Origin: Streptomyces peucetius
GTDB lineage: Bacteria; Actinomycetota; Actinomycetes; Streptomycetales; Streptomycetaceae
DNA length: 64,000 bases
Assembly: GCF_025854275.1 (NCBI RefSeq)
Contig: NZ_CP107567.1
Span: forward strand, 4,154,001 to 4,218,000
Reading direction: 5' to 3'
This document shows, piece after piece, positions 36,922-46,422 of the stretch. Each line of letters opens with the position of its first letter. Positions within the stretch are counted from its first letter, which is position 1. A program made the translations under genes and the position numbers. The notes below the pieces were generated by a model, which was given only the letters and a program-made list of their open reading frames with translations, ran no database searches and was not told the DNA's origin.

Positions 36922-38200
36922 GTGACGCACGCCCCCGTGCACCAGGGTCCGGCGGAGGCGAAGCACCGGTCCCGGCCCAGGGGCGTCCTGCCCGCCCTGT
37001 GCGCCACCCAGATCACCGGTTGGGGCATCGTCTACTACGCGTTCCCGGTCCTGCTGCCACACATCACCGCCGACACAGGCTGGTCCGCCGGAACGACGAC
37101 GGGTGCCTTCTCCCTCGCCCTGCTGGTCTCGGCGGCGGCCGGGATTCCGGTGGGCCGCATCCTGGACCGCCGCGGCCCGCACGCCGTCATGACGGGCGGC
37201 TCCCTTCTCGCGGTGCTCGCCCTGTCGGCGATCGCTGCCGCCCCGAACCTCGCCGTGTTCTTCGCCGCGTGGACGGCGGCGGGTGCGGCGATGGCCGCCA
37301 CCTTCTACCAGCCGGCCTTCGCTGCCGTGCCCCTCCCCCAGACTCCGTCCGGGGTGCCCCCACGTGGGGCGCCGACCGCGTCCGCGCGCTCACCGTCATC
37401 ACCTTGGCCGGCGGCCTGGCCAGCACTGTCTTCGCGCCGCTCACGGCAGCGCTTGCCGAGCACCTGACCTGGCGCGCCACCTACGCCGTACTGGCCGGCA
37501 TCCTCGCCCTCGTCACCGTCCCGGCCCACGCCCTCGCTCTGCGCGCCCCATGGCCGGCGGCCCCCGCGGACGACCGCCGGCGAGCTGCCGCGCCGGCGTC
37601 GGGCGACGTCACCCGCACCCGCCCCTTCGTCCTCCTCGCCGCGGCCTTCACCCTCTCCGGTTTCGCGATGCACGCGGTCGTCTTCGGCCTCGTCCCTCTG
37701 CTGACCGAAACGCGGCGCGAGCGCGACAACCGCCGCCTGGGCCCTGGGACTCGGCGGCGCCGGACAGGCCCTCGGACGGACGCTCTACGCCACCCTGGCC
37801 CGCCGGACAGGCGTCACGACCCGCACCACGCTCCTCATCTCAGCGGGCGGCGCCACTACGGCCGCCTTCGCCCTGGTGCCCGGACCGCTCCCGCTGCTCG
37901 TCGTCATCGCCGTCCTCGCCGGCGTCGTCCGCGGCAACCTCACCCTCCTCCAGGCCACCGCCGTCTCCGACCGCTGGGGCACCCGCCACTACGCCCGGCT
38001 CTCCGCCCTCCTCGCGGCCCCGGCCACACTCGCCGCCGCCCTCGCACCCTGGGCCGGCGCCGCCCTGGCGTCCGCGCTGGGGATCCAGAGCGGACTGTTC
38101 GTCGTGCTCGCCCTGGTCTCGGCCCTCGCCGCGGCCCTCGGGGCCTGTACCCGGAACCGCGCGCCCACAGCAGGAGTTGAGCCCGGACAGGCGGCCGGGA
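36922..38200 (+). pseudogene. MFS transporter of the ArsR2 regulon, broken
   Basis: From a GTG at 36922 the first 135 codons are a normal MFS start: PALCATQITGWGIVYYAFPV, VGRILDRRGPHAVMTGG, FFAAWTAAGAAMAATFYQPA. At 37330-37362 a G-rich palindrome interrupts the gene and shifts the frame. It continues as GADRVRALTVITLAGGLAST. Near 37725 a further one-base shift leads to AAWALGLGGAGQALGRTLYA, then to VRGNLTLLQATAVSDRWG. The last frame has no natural stop near the family end. Its promoter carries the ars operator, so it was probably an arsenical exporter. As it stands it cannot be made whole. Confidence 0.75.
37330..37362. repeat. G-rich palindromic mini-repeat, copy 2
   Basis: CCCTCCCCCAG, spacer ACTCCGTC, CGGGGTGCCCCCACG: the complement of the copy-1 form. 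It lies between AFAAV and GADRVRAL of the MFS gene, where the frame is lost. Confidence 0.55.
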
Positions 38201-38361
38201 GACCGCGGCCGCGGCGGGACTCGGCATCAGGCACGGGGCGCCACCCTGTCCGCGCAAGGCGTTCCTCACGACCAGGGCGAGGACGGCCCCCCGTTCGCCC
38301 AGTGGCTACGCGGCATCCGCCCGATGCGACGTCGTGCGCCGACCGCAGCGGCTACGGCCGG

Positions 38362-39951
38362 TCAGATCTTCTTGATCTCCCAGAAGCGGAAGACGGTCGA
38401 CTCGTCCAGGGTCCACTCCAGGCCCGTGATGTCGCCGTAGGCCACCGCGTACTGCTTGCCCTGCCAGAGCGGCAGGATCGGCAGTTCCGCCGCGACCAGG
38501 TCCTGCAGTTCCCCGTACTGCTGCTCGGTGGCGGCCCGGTCGGCGACGGCGGCGGTCCGGGGGAGGATCGAGCCGGTGATCCGCTCGTTCCGGTAGTGGT
38601 TGCCGAGGACGTTGTCCTCGCCGAAGAAGGGCTGCGTGAAGTTGTCGGGGTCGGGGAAGTCGGGGACCCAGCCCTTCACGTAGACGCCGTACTTCCCGGC
38701 CGCGATGTCCTTCTCGTACTGCTCGAATCCGACCGACTTGACGGTCGCATCGAACAGACCGCTCTCGTTGAGCTGCTGGGCGATCGCCTTGAACTCCTGG
38801 TCGGTGGCGGGGCCGTAGCGGCTCGGCGTGGACCACAGAGTGAGCTTCACCTTGTCGTGGATGCCGGCGGTGCGCAGTGCCTCCTTCGCCCGCTGCGGCT
38901 GCGGAGTGCCTCCGTACAGGTCGAAATAGGCGGTGTTGTGGCCGGTGATGCCGGCCGGGATGATCGAGTACAGCGGGGTCGCCGTGGACTGGTACACGTC
39001 CCGGACCAGGGCGTCGCGGTCGATGAGATACGCGATGGCCTTGCGTACGCCGAGCTTGCCGACGACCGGGTCGTTGAGGTTGAAGACCAGGTGCTGCACC
39101 TCCGCACTGGTGCCCTCGACGACCTCGATCCCCTGGGCGTCGGCCGACGCCGAGCCCTGCAGATCGGATATGTCGTCCGCGGGCAGTCCTCGGTAGGCGA
39201 TGTCGATCCGCCCCTCGCCGAGCGCCGTTGCCAGCGCCTTCTGGTCGCTGTGGAAGAGCTTGAGGGTGATGCCCGAGTTCTGCGCCTCGGCGGTGCCCCG
39301 GTAGCTGGGGTTGAGCGAGAAGACCGCCTCGTCCTCGCCGTACGAGTCGAGCTTGTACGGCCCCGAGCCGATTGCTTTGCCGTCGGTGCGCAGCGCGTCG
39401 GCCTCGTACTCGCGGTGGTCGACGATGGAGCCGGCGCCCGAGGCGATCTTGCTCGGGAAGGTGGCGTCGGGGACCTTGAGCCGGAAGACGACCGTCTCCT
39501 CGTCCGGCGTCTCGATCCTGTCGATGGTGGAGAGCAGAGGCATCGGCCCCGCGTCGCTGGCGATCTTCCGCACGCGCTCGAAGGAGAACTTCACATCCTT
39601 CGACGTCAGACTGTTGCCGTTGCTGAAGGTCAGACCGTCGCGCAGTGTGCAGCGGTAGACCGTGCTGCCACCCTCGTCGAAGGTGCAGCTCTCGGCCGCC
39701 TCCGGCTTCGGGGTGGAGCTGCCCTTGGGGAAGCTGAGCAGCGACTGGAAGACGTTGTTGAACAGCAGCCAGGAGCCGGGGTCGTAGCCTGCCGCCGGAT
39801 CAGTGGCGAGGATCTCGTCCGACATTCCTATGACCAGCGAGTCGCTGTCGTCGGAACCGGCACCGCCCTCCTGGTTGCCGCAGCCGCTCAACAGGCCGGC
39901 CGCCAGTCCCGCCGCGAGTGGGATGGTCAGCCACTTGTTACGTGCCTTCAC
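38362..39951 (-). CDS. Peptide/solute-binding lipoprotein of an ABC importer (SBP family 5)
   Basis: 529 residues from a GTG at 39951. Lipoprotein signal LAAGLAAGLLSGCG. The body is the family 5 fold: LVIGMSDEILATDPAAGYDP, WLLFNNVFQSLLSF, CTLRDGLTFSNGNSLTSKDV, FSFERVRKIA, GSGPYKLDSY, RKAIAYLIDRDALV, YVKGWVPDFPDPDNF and LPILPLWQGKQYAV. It binds oligopeptides or similar ligands outside the membrane. No permease or ATPase gene is adjacent, so it is an orphan that may serve a distant transporter, perhaps the one at 48-52 kb. Confidence 0.9.
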   Translation of the reverse strand: MKARNKWLTIPLAAGLAAGLLSGCGNQEGGAGSDDSDSLVIGMSDEILATDPAAGYDPGSWLLFNNVFQSLLSFPKGSSTPKPEAAESCTFDEGGSTVYRCTLRDGLTFSNGNSLTSKDVKFSFERVRKIASDAGPMPLLSTIDRIETPDEETVVFRLKVPDATFPSKIASGAGSIVDHREYEADALRTDGKAIGSGPYKLDSYGEDEAVFSLNPSYRGTAEAQNSGITLKLFHSDQKALATALGEGRIDIAYRGLPADDISDLQGSASADAQGIEVVEGTSAEVQHLVFNLNDPVVGKLGVRKAIAYLIDRDALVRDVYQSTATPLYSIIPAGITGHNTAYFDLYGGTPQPQRAKEALRTAGIHDKVKLTLWSTPSRYGPATDQEFKAIAQQLNESGLFDATVKSVGFEQYEKDIAAGKYGVYVKGWVPDFPDPDNFTQPFFGEDNVLGNHYRNERITGSILPRTAAVADRAATEQQYGELQDLVAAELPILPLWQGKQYAVAYGDITGLEWTLDESTVFRFWEIKKI

Positions 39952-40388
39952 AGAACCGTGCCTCTGAATTCTCTTGTGCCATAGGGCGGCGATGTGCGAC
40001 GTGCCCCGCCGAATGCTACAAGTCGGGCAGTTCCCCTGCCGAACCCCCATAGTCGTACGTCCGCGCCGGCGTCGAGCGCCCATTCGCCGCCGCTGGCGCC
40101 ATCGCGGGAGGCGACGTACCACTCGTCCGCGACCAGGCGGATCGCGTCCGGCAGCGCGGTGTCCGCGACCTCGGCGAACCTGCGGCCCAGCGCTCACAGC
40201 TCCGGCTGCACTTTCCCGCGCACCGGCACGCCGCGTCGGCGCGGAGGTCGTCCACCCCGACGACACAGAGCCGACGCCGGGCTGCCGCTCCACCGGCAGG
40301 TCGGTTGTCGGCCGCCGGCCGGCCGTGCGATGACGACCTGGACCGGCTGCGGCGGTCGGACCGGCGAGGTACAGGCAGGCGCGGATCC
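39952..40388. other. Intergenic with a decayed coding remnant
   Basis: On the minus strand near 40020-40200 one frame reads FAEVADTALPDAIRLVADEW, YVASRDGASGGEWALDAGAD, VRLWGFG, with good codon bias but stops just upstream. It looks like the tail of a lost gene of unknown family. The rest is the promoter region of the binding-protein gene. Confidence 0.35.
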
Positions 40389-41035
40389 TCAGTCGGTCCA
40401 GACGACCGGGCTGTCGCTGTACGCGTCGCCCTCGTCGAACGAGGCGGCGGTGACGGGCGAGCCCTTCGTGGCGCTGAGCGCGCAGGTCTCGTACGACGCG
40501 CCCTTGGTGGTGAACTCGCTGGGGGCGGTCTCGTTGTCGCACTTGCCCGGGATATCGCTGATCAGTACGACGCCCGTGCCGCTGCCGCCCTCCAGCACAC
40601 CGTCCAGCTTCAGCGACGCGTACGGCAGGTCGGTGCCGCCGACGTTCTCCACCTTCATCTTGATGAAGTAGGGCGTCAGTCCCTTTGCCTTCTCGCCGAA
40701 GGCGGCCATGTCGGCTGCCGCGCCCTTCTCGATCGCCGTGACGGTCACGGCGACGGTGCCCTTCTTCTTCCTCGTGTACTCGAACGGCAGGACAGCCCTG
40801 TCGCCAACCTTGAGCTTCGTGCCCGGCGCAGTGACGTCACCCTCGACAGGAGCGGCACTGTCGCCGTCGCCGTCACCGCCGGCAGCCGCGTTCTCACTGC
40901 TCGGCTCGGACGTGGCCGGGGTCGACGCCACCGGCGAGTCCTGCGCCACCGGCCCTCTTCGCCGCTGCCGCAGGCCGAGAGCCCGAGCGTCATGCTGACC
41001 AGAGCAGCCGCGAACACGATACGTCCCTTGTGCAC
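40389..41035 (-). pseudogene. DUF4352-like lipoprotein, frameshifted near its N-terminus
   Basis: The ATG at 41035 opens a lipoprotein signal, RIVFAAALVSMTLGLSACGS. Near 40945-40955 the frame changes by one base to PVAQDSPVASTPATSEP, which stays open to the stop at 40389. The mature domain (LKVGDRAVLPFEYTRKKKGT, VAVTVTAIEKG, YFIKMKVENVGGTDLPYASL, CDNETAPSEFTTKG) is an immunoglobulin-like fold of the DUF4352 kind, secreted in Gram-positives. A GTG within the second frame could give a leaderless protein, but the matching lipobox just upstream makes a frameshift or base-call error more likely. Confidence 0.65.
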
Positions 41036-41226
41036 TATTACCCGGCCGCGCCCCCGCTCATCTGCCCCTGGAGTACGCCATGCCCTACGGCTCCCGCCCC
41101 AGCTATGTCTCTGACATGCTGCTCCCCCCGTTCGAGCGAGAGCCCGGAAACGTTTGAATTGCCGCTTCGAACGACGTGGGCTTCTCTTGTAATGGACCGC
41201 AATAGCGTTCGAGTGGGAGGTGGCCG

Positions 41227-41478
41227 ATGTACAACATGTGCACCGGGCACGTAGCGTCGGAGGTCGGCACCGGCCTTCTGTGGCATGCGGACGAAGGCAG
41301 CGGCAACGCCTTGTGCGCTCGGATTTTCAACGCGGCCCAGACAGCGGACGGTATGTGCGACCGTGAGGACTACTGCCGCTGCTGCATGAACGCCGTGGCC
41401 GGGACAGTTCGCCCTTCTCGCATTTCTCCGGTTGGGGATCCACGTACTCCGGTCGTGGGAAGTGACCCCCATGGTTGA
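41227..41478 (+). CDS. Small Cys-rich protein, unknown
   Basis: 83 residues with GGGAGGTGG before the ATG: MYNMCTGHVASEVGTGLLWH, ARIFNAAQTADGMCDREDYC, RCCMNAVAG. The CDREDYCRCC stretch is Cys-dense. Its stop overlaps the start of the next gene by 8 bases (ATGGTTGA), which suggests coupling. I know no family. Confidence 0.45.
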   Translation: MYNMCTGHVASEVGTGLLWHADEGSGNALCARIFNAAQTADGMCDREDYCRCCMNAVAGTVRPSRISPVGDPRTPVVGSDPHG

Positions 41479-42040
41479 TGACACCTCCCCGGAGTTGAAC
41501 CGGCACCGGCCACGTCTGGTCGCCCGCTGGCGCGAATCGGCAAACCAGCACCTCACACCCACGAAGAGATCGCTGCTCGTGACATGGATCGCGTTCGGCG
41601 TCACCTGGGGAACCGTGCGGACCATCACCCACGGCATCCGCGGCGGATGGCTGCCCTTGGGGAACATCTCCGCCGGCGGCCAGCATCTGCACCACTACAA
41701 CATCGGCATCGGCACCCTCGCCGGCATCGGGATCATCGCCGTGCGCGGCGACGAACGCGCCGTCGGCCACCCCGCTGTCGCCGCCGCCTACGGCGCAGGA
41801 ACCGCACTTATCGCCGATGAATTCGCCCTGCTCCTCGACCTGCAGGACGTCTACTGGGCCAAGCAAGGACGCCTCAGCGTGGACGTCTCCCTCGGCATCC
41901 TCTCCGCACTCGGCGCCTACCTGACCGCCATACCGTTCTGGCACGAATGCGCCCGGGTGACCCGCCACCACATAGCCTCCACCGCCAATCGGCAGCTGAC
42001 TCGGGGTCGCCCAACAGATTCCGGTTGGCGGAGGCATTGA
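41471..42040 (+). CDS. Integral membrane protein, C-terminus possibly altered
   Basis: 189 residues from the ATG at 41471. Membrane segments: LVTWIAFGVTWGTVRTITHG, GIGTLAGIGIIAVRG, VAAAYGAGTALIADEFALLL and LGILSALGAYLTAIPFWH. The ISAGGQHLHHYNIGIG motif is conserved in a Streptomyces membrane family without known role. The last 17 residues (NRQLTRGRPTDSGWRRH) run into a reverse-strand TPR-gene remnant, so the true C-terminus may have been lost at a rearrangement point near 41990. Confidence 0.7.
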   Translation: MVDDTSPELNRHRPRLVARWRESANQHLTPTKRSLLVTWIAFGVTWGTVRTITHGIRGGWLPLGNISAGGQHLHHYNIGIGTLAGIGIIAVRGDERAVGHPAVAAAYGAGTALIADEFALLLDLQDVYWAKQGRLSVDVSLGILSALGAYLTAIPFWHECARVTRHHIASTANRQLTRGRPTDSGWRRH

Positions 42041-42330
42041 CGACGCATCCGAGCGTCCGGGGATGATTCTCGCCCTCTGCCCGGATCATGTCGGCGAAAG
42101 GCAGTTGGCCCGTGAGCGGACGATGTAGGGGCGCCGCTCGGGCAGCATCTTCTCGTACCGCGCGACGTCGGATTCACTGTTCTCGAGCGCCTGGTCGCTG
42201 TCACCATGCTCCCTGGCGAAGCAGCTCAGGCTGGGCCGCGGAGATCAGTGTCACGGGGTCTGCCTCGCCCAGTACACGCGCGCAGCGCTCCAGAACACGA
42301 GCGAACAGTTGCCCAGTCTCCGGTCGCCAC
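41990..42330 (-). pseudogene. TPR-repeat regulator remnant
   Basis: Scattered minus-strand pieces in several frames: LFARVLERCARVLGEADPVT, DSDQALENSESDVARYEKML, then GENHPRTLGCVVNASANRNL. The GExHPxTLxxxxNxA pattern is that of tetratricopeptide repeats in Streptomyces regulators of the FxSxx/SARP-like type. Stops and shifts separate the pieces. Confidence 0.45.
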
Positions 42331-42457
42331 TACGGAACTGACAAAGCGCGAGGTCGTGTTCGGCGCAGGGCCGACACCGCCTCGGGTTCGGCCCTGAAGG
42401 CCAGATCCCACGGCTTCATCGACATGCACTCTTGCAGAGTCGGCTTGCGAGAACAGC

Positions 42458-42656
42458 TTGTCTTGGTTCAAGTCCTCGCACAGCAACGGCGCGGGCGGCG
42501 AATGCCTGGAGGGCGCGCACGACGGCACTTCCGTACGAGATTTTAAGCGGTCCGAGGGGCTTCGCCTTGGCGATATCAGGTGCGGCATGGTCCTGGTTCG
42601 TGGCGAGTGCCCTTACGCGCGTGGCGCACCGCTCGGGCACGACTCAGGGAGCGTGA
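42458..42656 (+). pseudogene. DUF397 domain protein, frameshifted
   Basis: SWFKSSHSNGAGGECLEGAH, VRDFKR in one frame continues as FALAISGAAWSWFVASALTR in the next; the shift is near 42555. This is the whole DUF397 domain, normally paired with an XRE regulator. The partner seems decayed too. The 3' end overlaps the gene ending at 42613. Confidence 0.7.
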
Positions 42657-44208
42657 CCGGAAGGCCGATCCTCTTCATGGCGCTCTGGTACTCGGCCACG
42701 CCCGGCAGTTGCTGGGTGGCGGCGGACCAGATCATCGTGGTGCAGGTGCGGGTGTCGCAGTTGCCGCCGAAGGTCAGGTAGTTCTCACTCTCCACCGACT
42801 TGCACTGGCAAAGGGCCCGTTGGGGGTTCTGCGGGTCGATCTGGCAGACCACGTCGAGACAGTTGCCCCATTGCCCTCGATCGGGACAAGTCATGGTGTG
42901 CGTACTGCTGCTGGTGTTCTGCACCGAGAACGTGGAGAACACTCTGTCGCCGACCGGCGCGCGCTCGGCGCACGAGGTGAGGCCGACGGAGTAGCCGTCC
43001 TGGACCTCGCAGCGGCAGATGACGATGCCCGGATCGGTGGACGACGGCTCGCAGGCGGCCGAGGTGCACAGCGCGTAGCGCTGGTCGCACAACCAGGCGT
43101 CGCCCTCCTTCACCTCTTTCGGCCGCCTGGATGCGGTGGGGCTGGCGCTGCCTCCGGACGGGGCCGCACCAGTGACGTTGCGGGTCGCCGCGCACGCCGA
43201 AGCGAAGGCGGGAACCAGCGTGGCCGAGGCGAAAAGCACGGCCCGCCGGGCGATGGTCGACCTGCCCCGCGGCTTCAGGGCCTTGGCGAGCAGATCGCCG
43301 ATCCCGGTCGCGCCGAGCGCGGGCGCGGCCACGACGATCCCCTCGGCGTCGATCAGTACGGCGCTCGGTGTCGCCGTGACTCCGTAGGCCGCGAGCACTC
43401 GCCGGTCGGGGTCCGCCAGTTGCCGACTCGGGCCGGGCCCAAAGTCGCCTGCGGCGAGCGGGGCCTCCGAGGCCCCGCCCCCGTTCACGACGGCGATGGT
43501 CAGGTCATCGCTGTGACGGGCCTGCCACTGGGTCACCTGGGGAAGCAGTGCGGTGCAGGCACCGCATGCGCGGTCGCTGAAGATGAGCAAGAGCGGCCGG
43601 CCCGCGGCGAGCAAGTGCTCGGGCGTCCATGTCCGACCCGCCTCGTCCCGCAGCGAGAAGTCGGGGGCGGGCATGCCTGGCCGTACCTTCTGGCTTCGTT
43701 CCGTCCGCAGGCCGACCAGCGCGGCGGTTACACCGGTCCACGCCCGTCCAGCCGATACAGCCCAGGCTCCTGACGCGATGACCGCCGCGATCGCGAAGAA
43801 CCAGGCGAAGTGACCGTCCGCGGCGACGAATCCCGCGAGGGTTGCGAGGAGACCGTTGCGGGCTACGGTCGACCACCCGACCGGGGCAGCGTTCAGCCCG
43901 CCGAAACAGTGGCAGGCGGGAGTCCGCCCGCGTGAGACGTTCAGAGCGACGGCGGCGCTGAAGACCATCAGCAGTCCTAGGGCCGCCAGGGCACCTCCGC
44001 GATCCCACCGGGGTACGGCCAAGGCCACGGCGACGGCCGCCTCGCACGCCACAACCAGCCATCCCAGAAGCGGCGCAACCCGGGTCGGCACACCGAAGTC
44101 GGTGATCGCCCTACGCAGCCCGCCGCGATCGGTCAGCTTGGCGACCGCGGCAACTCCGAAGACGGCGGCCAGCGCCATCGCTGCCATCCGGTCCATATCC
44201 AGACTCAC
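42613..44208 (-). CDS. MauE/DoxX-like membrane protein fused to thioredoxin domain and Cys-rich domain
   Basis: 531 residues; the GTG at 44208 or the ATG at 44196 starts it. Residues 5-165 hold four to five helices of the MauE/DoxX type with C99 and C101 (PACHCFGG) near a membrane face. Residues 175-310 form a TlpA-like thioredoxin fold with redox pair C215/C218 (SDRACGACTALLP) and the cis-Pro in TATPSAVLID. Residues 317-340 look like a twin-arginine signal or anchor (IARRAVLFASATLVPAFASA, then C). Residues 370-531 contain 13 Cys (LCDQRYALCTSAACEP, ICRCEVQDG, LCQCKSVES, CDTRTCTTM). It probably moves disulphide electrons across the membrane to its own outer domain. No mau genes are near. Confidence 0.75.
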   Translation of the reverse strand: MSLDMDRMAAMALAAVFGVAAVAKLTDRGGLRRAITDFGVPTRVAPLLGWLVVACEAAVAVALAVPRWDRGGALAALGLLMVFSAAVALNVSRGRTPACHCFGGLNAAPVGWSTVARNGLLATLAGFVAADGHFAWFFAIAAVIASGAWAVSAGRAWTGVTAALVGLRTERSQKVRPGMPAPDFSLRDEAGRTWTPEHLLAAGRPLLLIFSDRACGACTALLPQVTQWQARHSDDLTIAVVNGGGASEAPLAAGDFGPGPSRQLADPDRRVLAAYGVTATPSAVLIDAEGIVVAAPALGATGIGDLLAKALKPRGRSTIARRAVLFASATLVPAFASACAATRNVTGAAPSGGSASPTASRRPKEVKEGDAWLCDQRYALCTSAACEPSSTDPGIVICRCEVQDGYSVGLTSCAERAPVGDRVFSTFSVQNTSSSTHTMTCPDRGQWGNCLDVVCQIDPQNPQRALCQCKSVESENYLTFGGNCDTRTCTTMIWSAATQQLPGVAEYQSAMKRIGLPVTLPESCPSGAPRA

Positions 44209-44394
44209 TACCGCTCGCCCCGCATCGATCTCCGCACCTTCGACATGGGGACACTGGGCCGCCCAGCGGATCGCCACGTGACGCGACGCCCGCGACTCAC
44301 TCCTACCGGCCCTCGTGCGGGAACAAGCCTCGAACCTTCCAACAGCACTCGGTTGGCCCCTCGACACCGGCCGGTAAGCTTTCAGCAGCCCGGG

Positions 44395-44545
44395 CCAGTG
44401 AGGCCTTCAACACCGGCCAGGAATTCCACACGGGACGCGCGGCCCAGGAGGAGCCGGCCAATTACGGCGCCTGGCCGTTCATCGCCCGCAACCTGATCGA
44501 CCACTTGGACCTGGCGGTCGGCGAGGACGTCACGGCCCGCGAACG
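44395..44545 (+). other. Coding-like fragment of unknown mobile-element gene
   Basis: In frame: ASEAFNTGQEFHTGRAAQEE, PANYGAWPFIARNLIDHLDL, AVGEDVTARERLRRI. Codon use is coding-like, but there is no start and the end is unclear. It precedes the integrase remnant, so it is probably debris of the same element. Confidence 0.35.
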
Positions 44546-44654
44546 CCTGCGCCGCATCTCACGCCGCACTTGGCGTCCCCGGCGGTGGGCTCGGCGAAGC
44601 GGCACCAGGCCGAGCAGGAGCAATCGGTGCGGGAGGTCTTCGAGGCCTGAGCCT

Positions 44655-45170
44655 CGGAACCTTCCGGCGGTTCGGAGCGGTGAGGCAGTACCGCTCTGGC
44701 CGCTGGACGGCCTCCTACCTCGACCCTGCTGGGAGAGGCGTCGGGCACCGGACACCTTCGACACCAAGTCCGATGCCGAGGTGCCGCTCTCACAGGTTGA
44801 GGCTGATCTCACCCGCGGTGACTGGCGGGACCCGGATGCCGGCGCGGTCAACTTCAACGAGTACGCGTTGAAGTGGGTCACTGAGAGGGGCGTCCTGCCC
44901 ACCACGGATGAGCTGTATCGGCGGCTGCTTCGGCTGCACATCCTCCCGACGTTGGGCACGTACGACCTGGACCAGATCACCCCGCCTCGCGTGCGCGAGG
45001 GCCGAACGGATCGCCGCTACCGGCGCTGCCACCACGGTCGCCAAGGCGTACCGACTGCTGAAGGCCATCCTCGAAACCGCGGCCGGTGGTCCTGCCGGCG
45101 CGTCCCACGATTTCGCCGACGCCTACGTCGTCAGAAGACCGCTGCGGCGCGCCCAGGGGCGCGACTGATC
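44655..45170 (+). pseudogene. Tyrosine integrase, N-terminal remnant
   Basis: FRRFGAVRQYRSGRWTASYL (an arm-binding domain), then APDTFDTKSDAEVPLSQVEA, DLTRGDWRDPDAGAVNFNEY and LHILPTLGTYDLDQITPPRV (core-binding domain), then in a further frame ATTVAKAYRLLKAILETAA. At least two frameshifts are present. The catalytic half is missing here and lies at 46423-46760. Confidence 0.75.
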
Positions 45171-45211
45171 CGACGAGCAGTACCAGCGCAAGGAGCAGTC
45201 CGCCCACGGGC

Positions 45212-45549
45212 TCACGCCACCGAATGGGTCACCGTACCGCTGTAGAGCCCGCCGACGGCGTCCTGCGGGATCCTGATCTCGAGGGTGGGTTCCAGCTCGC
45301 GCTGTTGTTTCCGCTGCCAGAGGTCTTGGAGAACGCGGTGCGTGGCTGCTCCAGGCTGACCCGGTCGTCACGTGTGGGCTGGCCGGGCACGAAGGTGCCG
45401 TTGCCGATGGTGGCGGTCGCCGGCCCGGACCAGTAGTTCACCAGGTTGGGCACGATGACCTCGTTGGGCGCGTCGGTTCCGGTGTCGAACTGCGTCGCGA
45501 CCAACCGACACGGCGTACAAGTGCTGTCCGCTCTCACGGACAGAGCCAC
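45212..45549 (-). pseudogene. Secreted beta-rich protein remnant
   Basis: VATQFDTGTDAPNEVIVPNL, VNYWSGPATATIGNGTFVPG, then after a one-base shift near 45285 LEIRIPQDAVGGLYSGTVTH SVA and stop. The YSGTVTHSV ending is typical of repeated domains in secreted Streptomyces proteins. There is no N-terminal signal in frame, so the fragment is incomplete. Confidence 0.5.
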
Positions 45550-45626
45550 TCAACAGGTGGGGGAACAACCCGGAGCTGTTCACACCAGACACGTGAGGTG
45601 TCAACGGTACGTTGAGGAAGGGCGTG

Positions 45627-45944
45627 TCACGCCTCTTCCAAAGCTTCCCCGAACTCGCGCAGCGCTTTGCCGTGGCGGCTGCGGGCCAATTCGTGCCCGA
45701 CAGCTATGGCGAGCGCAAGCGGCCATTCGATGAGGTCGAGCGCCGTGAGGAAGCCGAGGCCCGCTAGGAATGCGAGCTGGTCCCTGGGTGGCAGTTCGAG
45801 TCGCAGGTCACCCATGCGGACGGTCACCGAATTACCCGAGACGACGTGTTCAGCTGCAGCGCGGGGCCCGCGGGGCCTCGTGATCGGAACCGGCGTACTG
45901 GAAGGCACGGTGTCGGGGTCTGTCCTGCTTGCTTGCGCGGTCAT
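45627..45944 (-). CDS. Small hypothetical protein with hydrophobic helix
   Basis: 105 residues: a polar start (MTAQASRTDPDTVPSSTPVP), then VRMGDLRLELPPRDQLAFLA, GLGFLTALDLIEWPLALAIAV, ending SRHGKALREFGEALEEA. The LPPRDQLAFLAGLGxLxALxxIEWPLAxAIAxGH pattern occurs in several small Streptomyces proteins, as I recall. It looks intact although it lies between the integrase halves. Confidence 0.55.
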   Translation of the reverse strand: MTAQASRTDPDTVPSSTPVPITRPRGPRAAAEHVVSGNSVTVRMGDLRLELPPRDQLAFLAGLGFLTALDLIEWPLALAIAVGHELARSRHGKALREFGEALEEA

Positions 45945-46422
45945 GTCTTATTCCGTTTCATCGGCCGGCGCCGGGCATCCGCTCGATGTCTCTCTACCAC
46001 GCTAGCTCCATACGGTCTGGTGCCCCAGTTTGGAAGACGCCGTATGCGGATGGCTGCTGAGCTGCGGCGTCGCTGACCTGCGGATGAGTGGCACTGGTAC
46101 TCCTGTTCCCCGTGGTTCGCCACCCTTCCCCGGCAGGTCGGGCACGTGACGGGCACGAGTCAGTGGCGGTACCTGGCCTGGTCTCCCTCGACGTGGAGGA
46201 GCCGACCGGGCCGAGCCATAGCGGGCTACCGTCCACGGCATCTGGTGTGCTCGCTCTAGCCGCGCGGCCGGCGGAGCCGGGGCCCGGAGCGCGGGGCGGA
46301 GACAGGAGCGTCGGGGCCCGGCGCTGGAGCCGGGGCCGCGCGCGGCGAGCGGAGCGAGCCGCCTTGATGAAGTAGAGAAAATCTCGCCTGGTACGCCGAG
46401 AAGCAGCCGGACGGCCTCCTGT
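45945..46422. other. 478 bp without a supported gene
   Basis: Contains a GC-rich stretch with many GGAGC/GAGCG motifs (46260-46360). No coding pattern or clear hairpin is seen. It probably belongs to the insert that splits the integrase gene. Confidence 0.45.

Noticed and set aside
42613..44208. Methylamine dehydrogenase operon
   Set aside because: The MauE and thioredoxin-like parts are present but there are no structural mau genes; the domain type is common outside methylamine oxidation.
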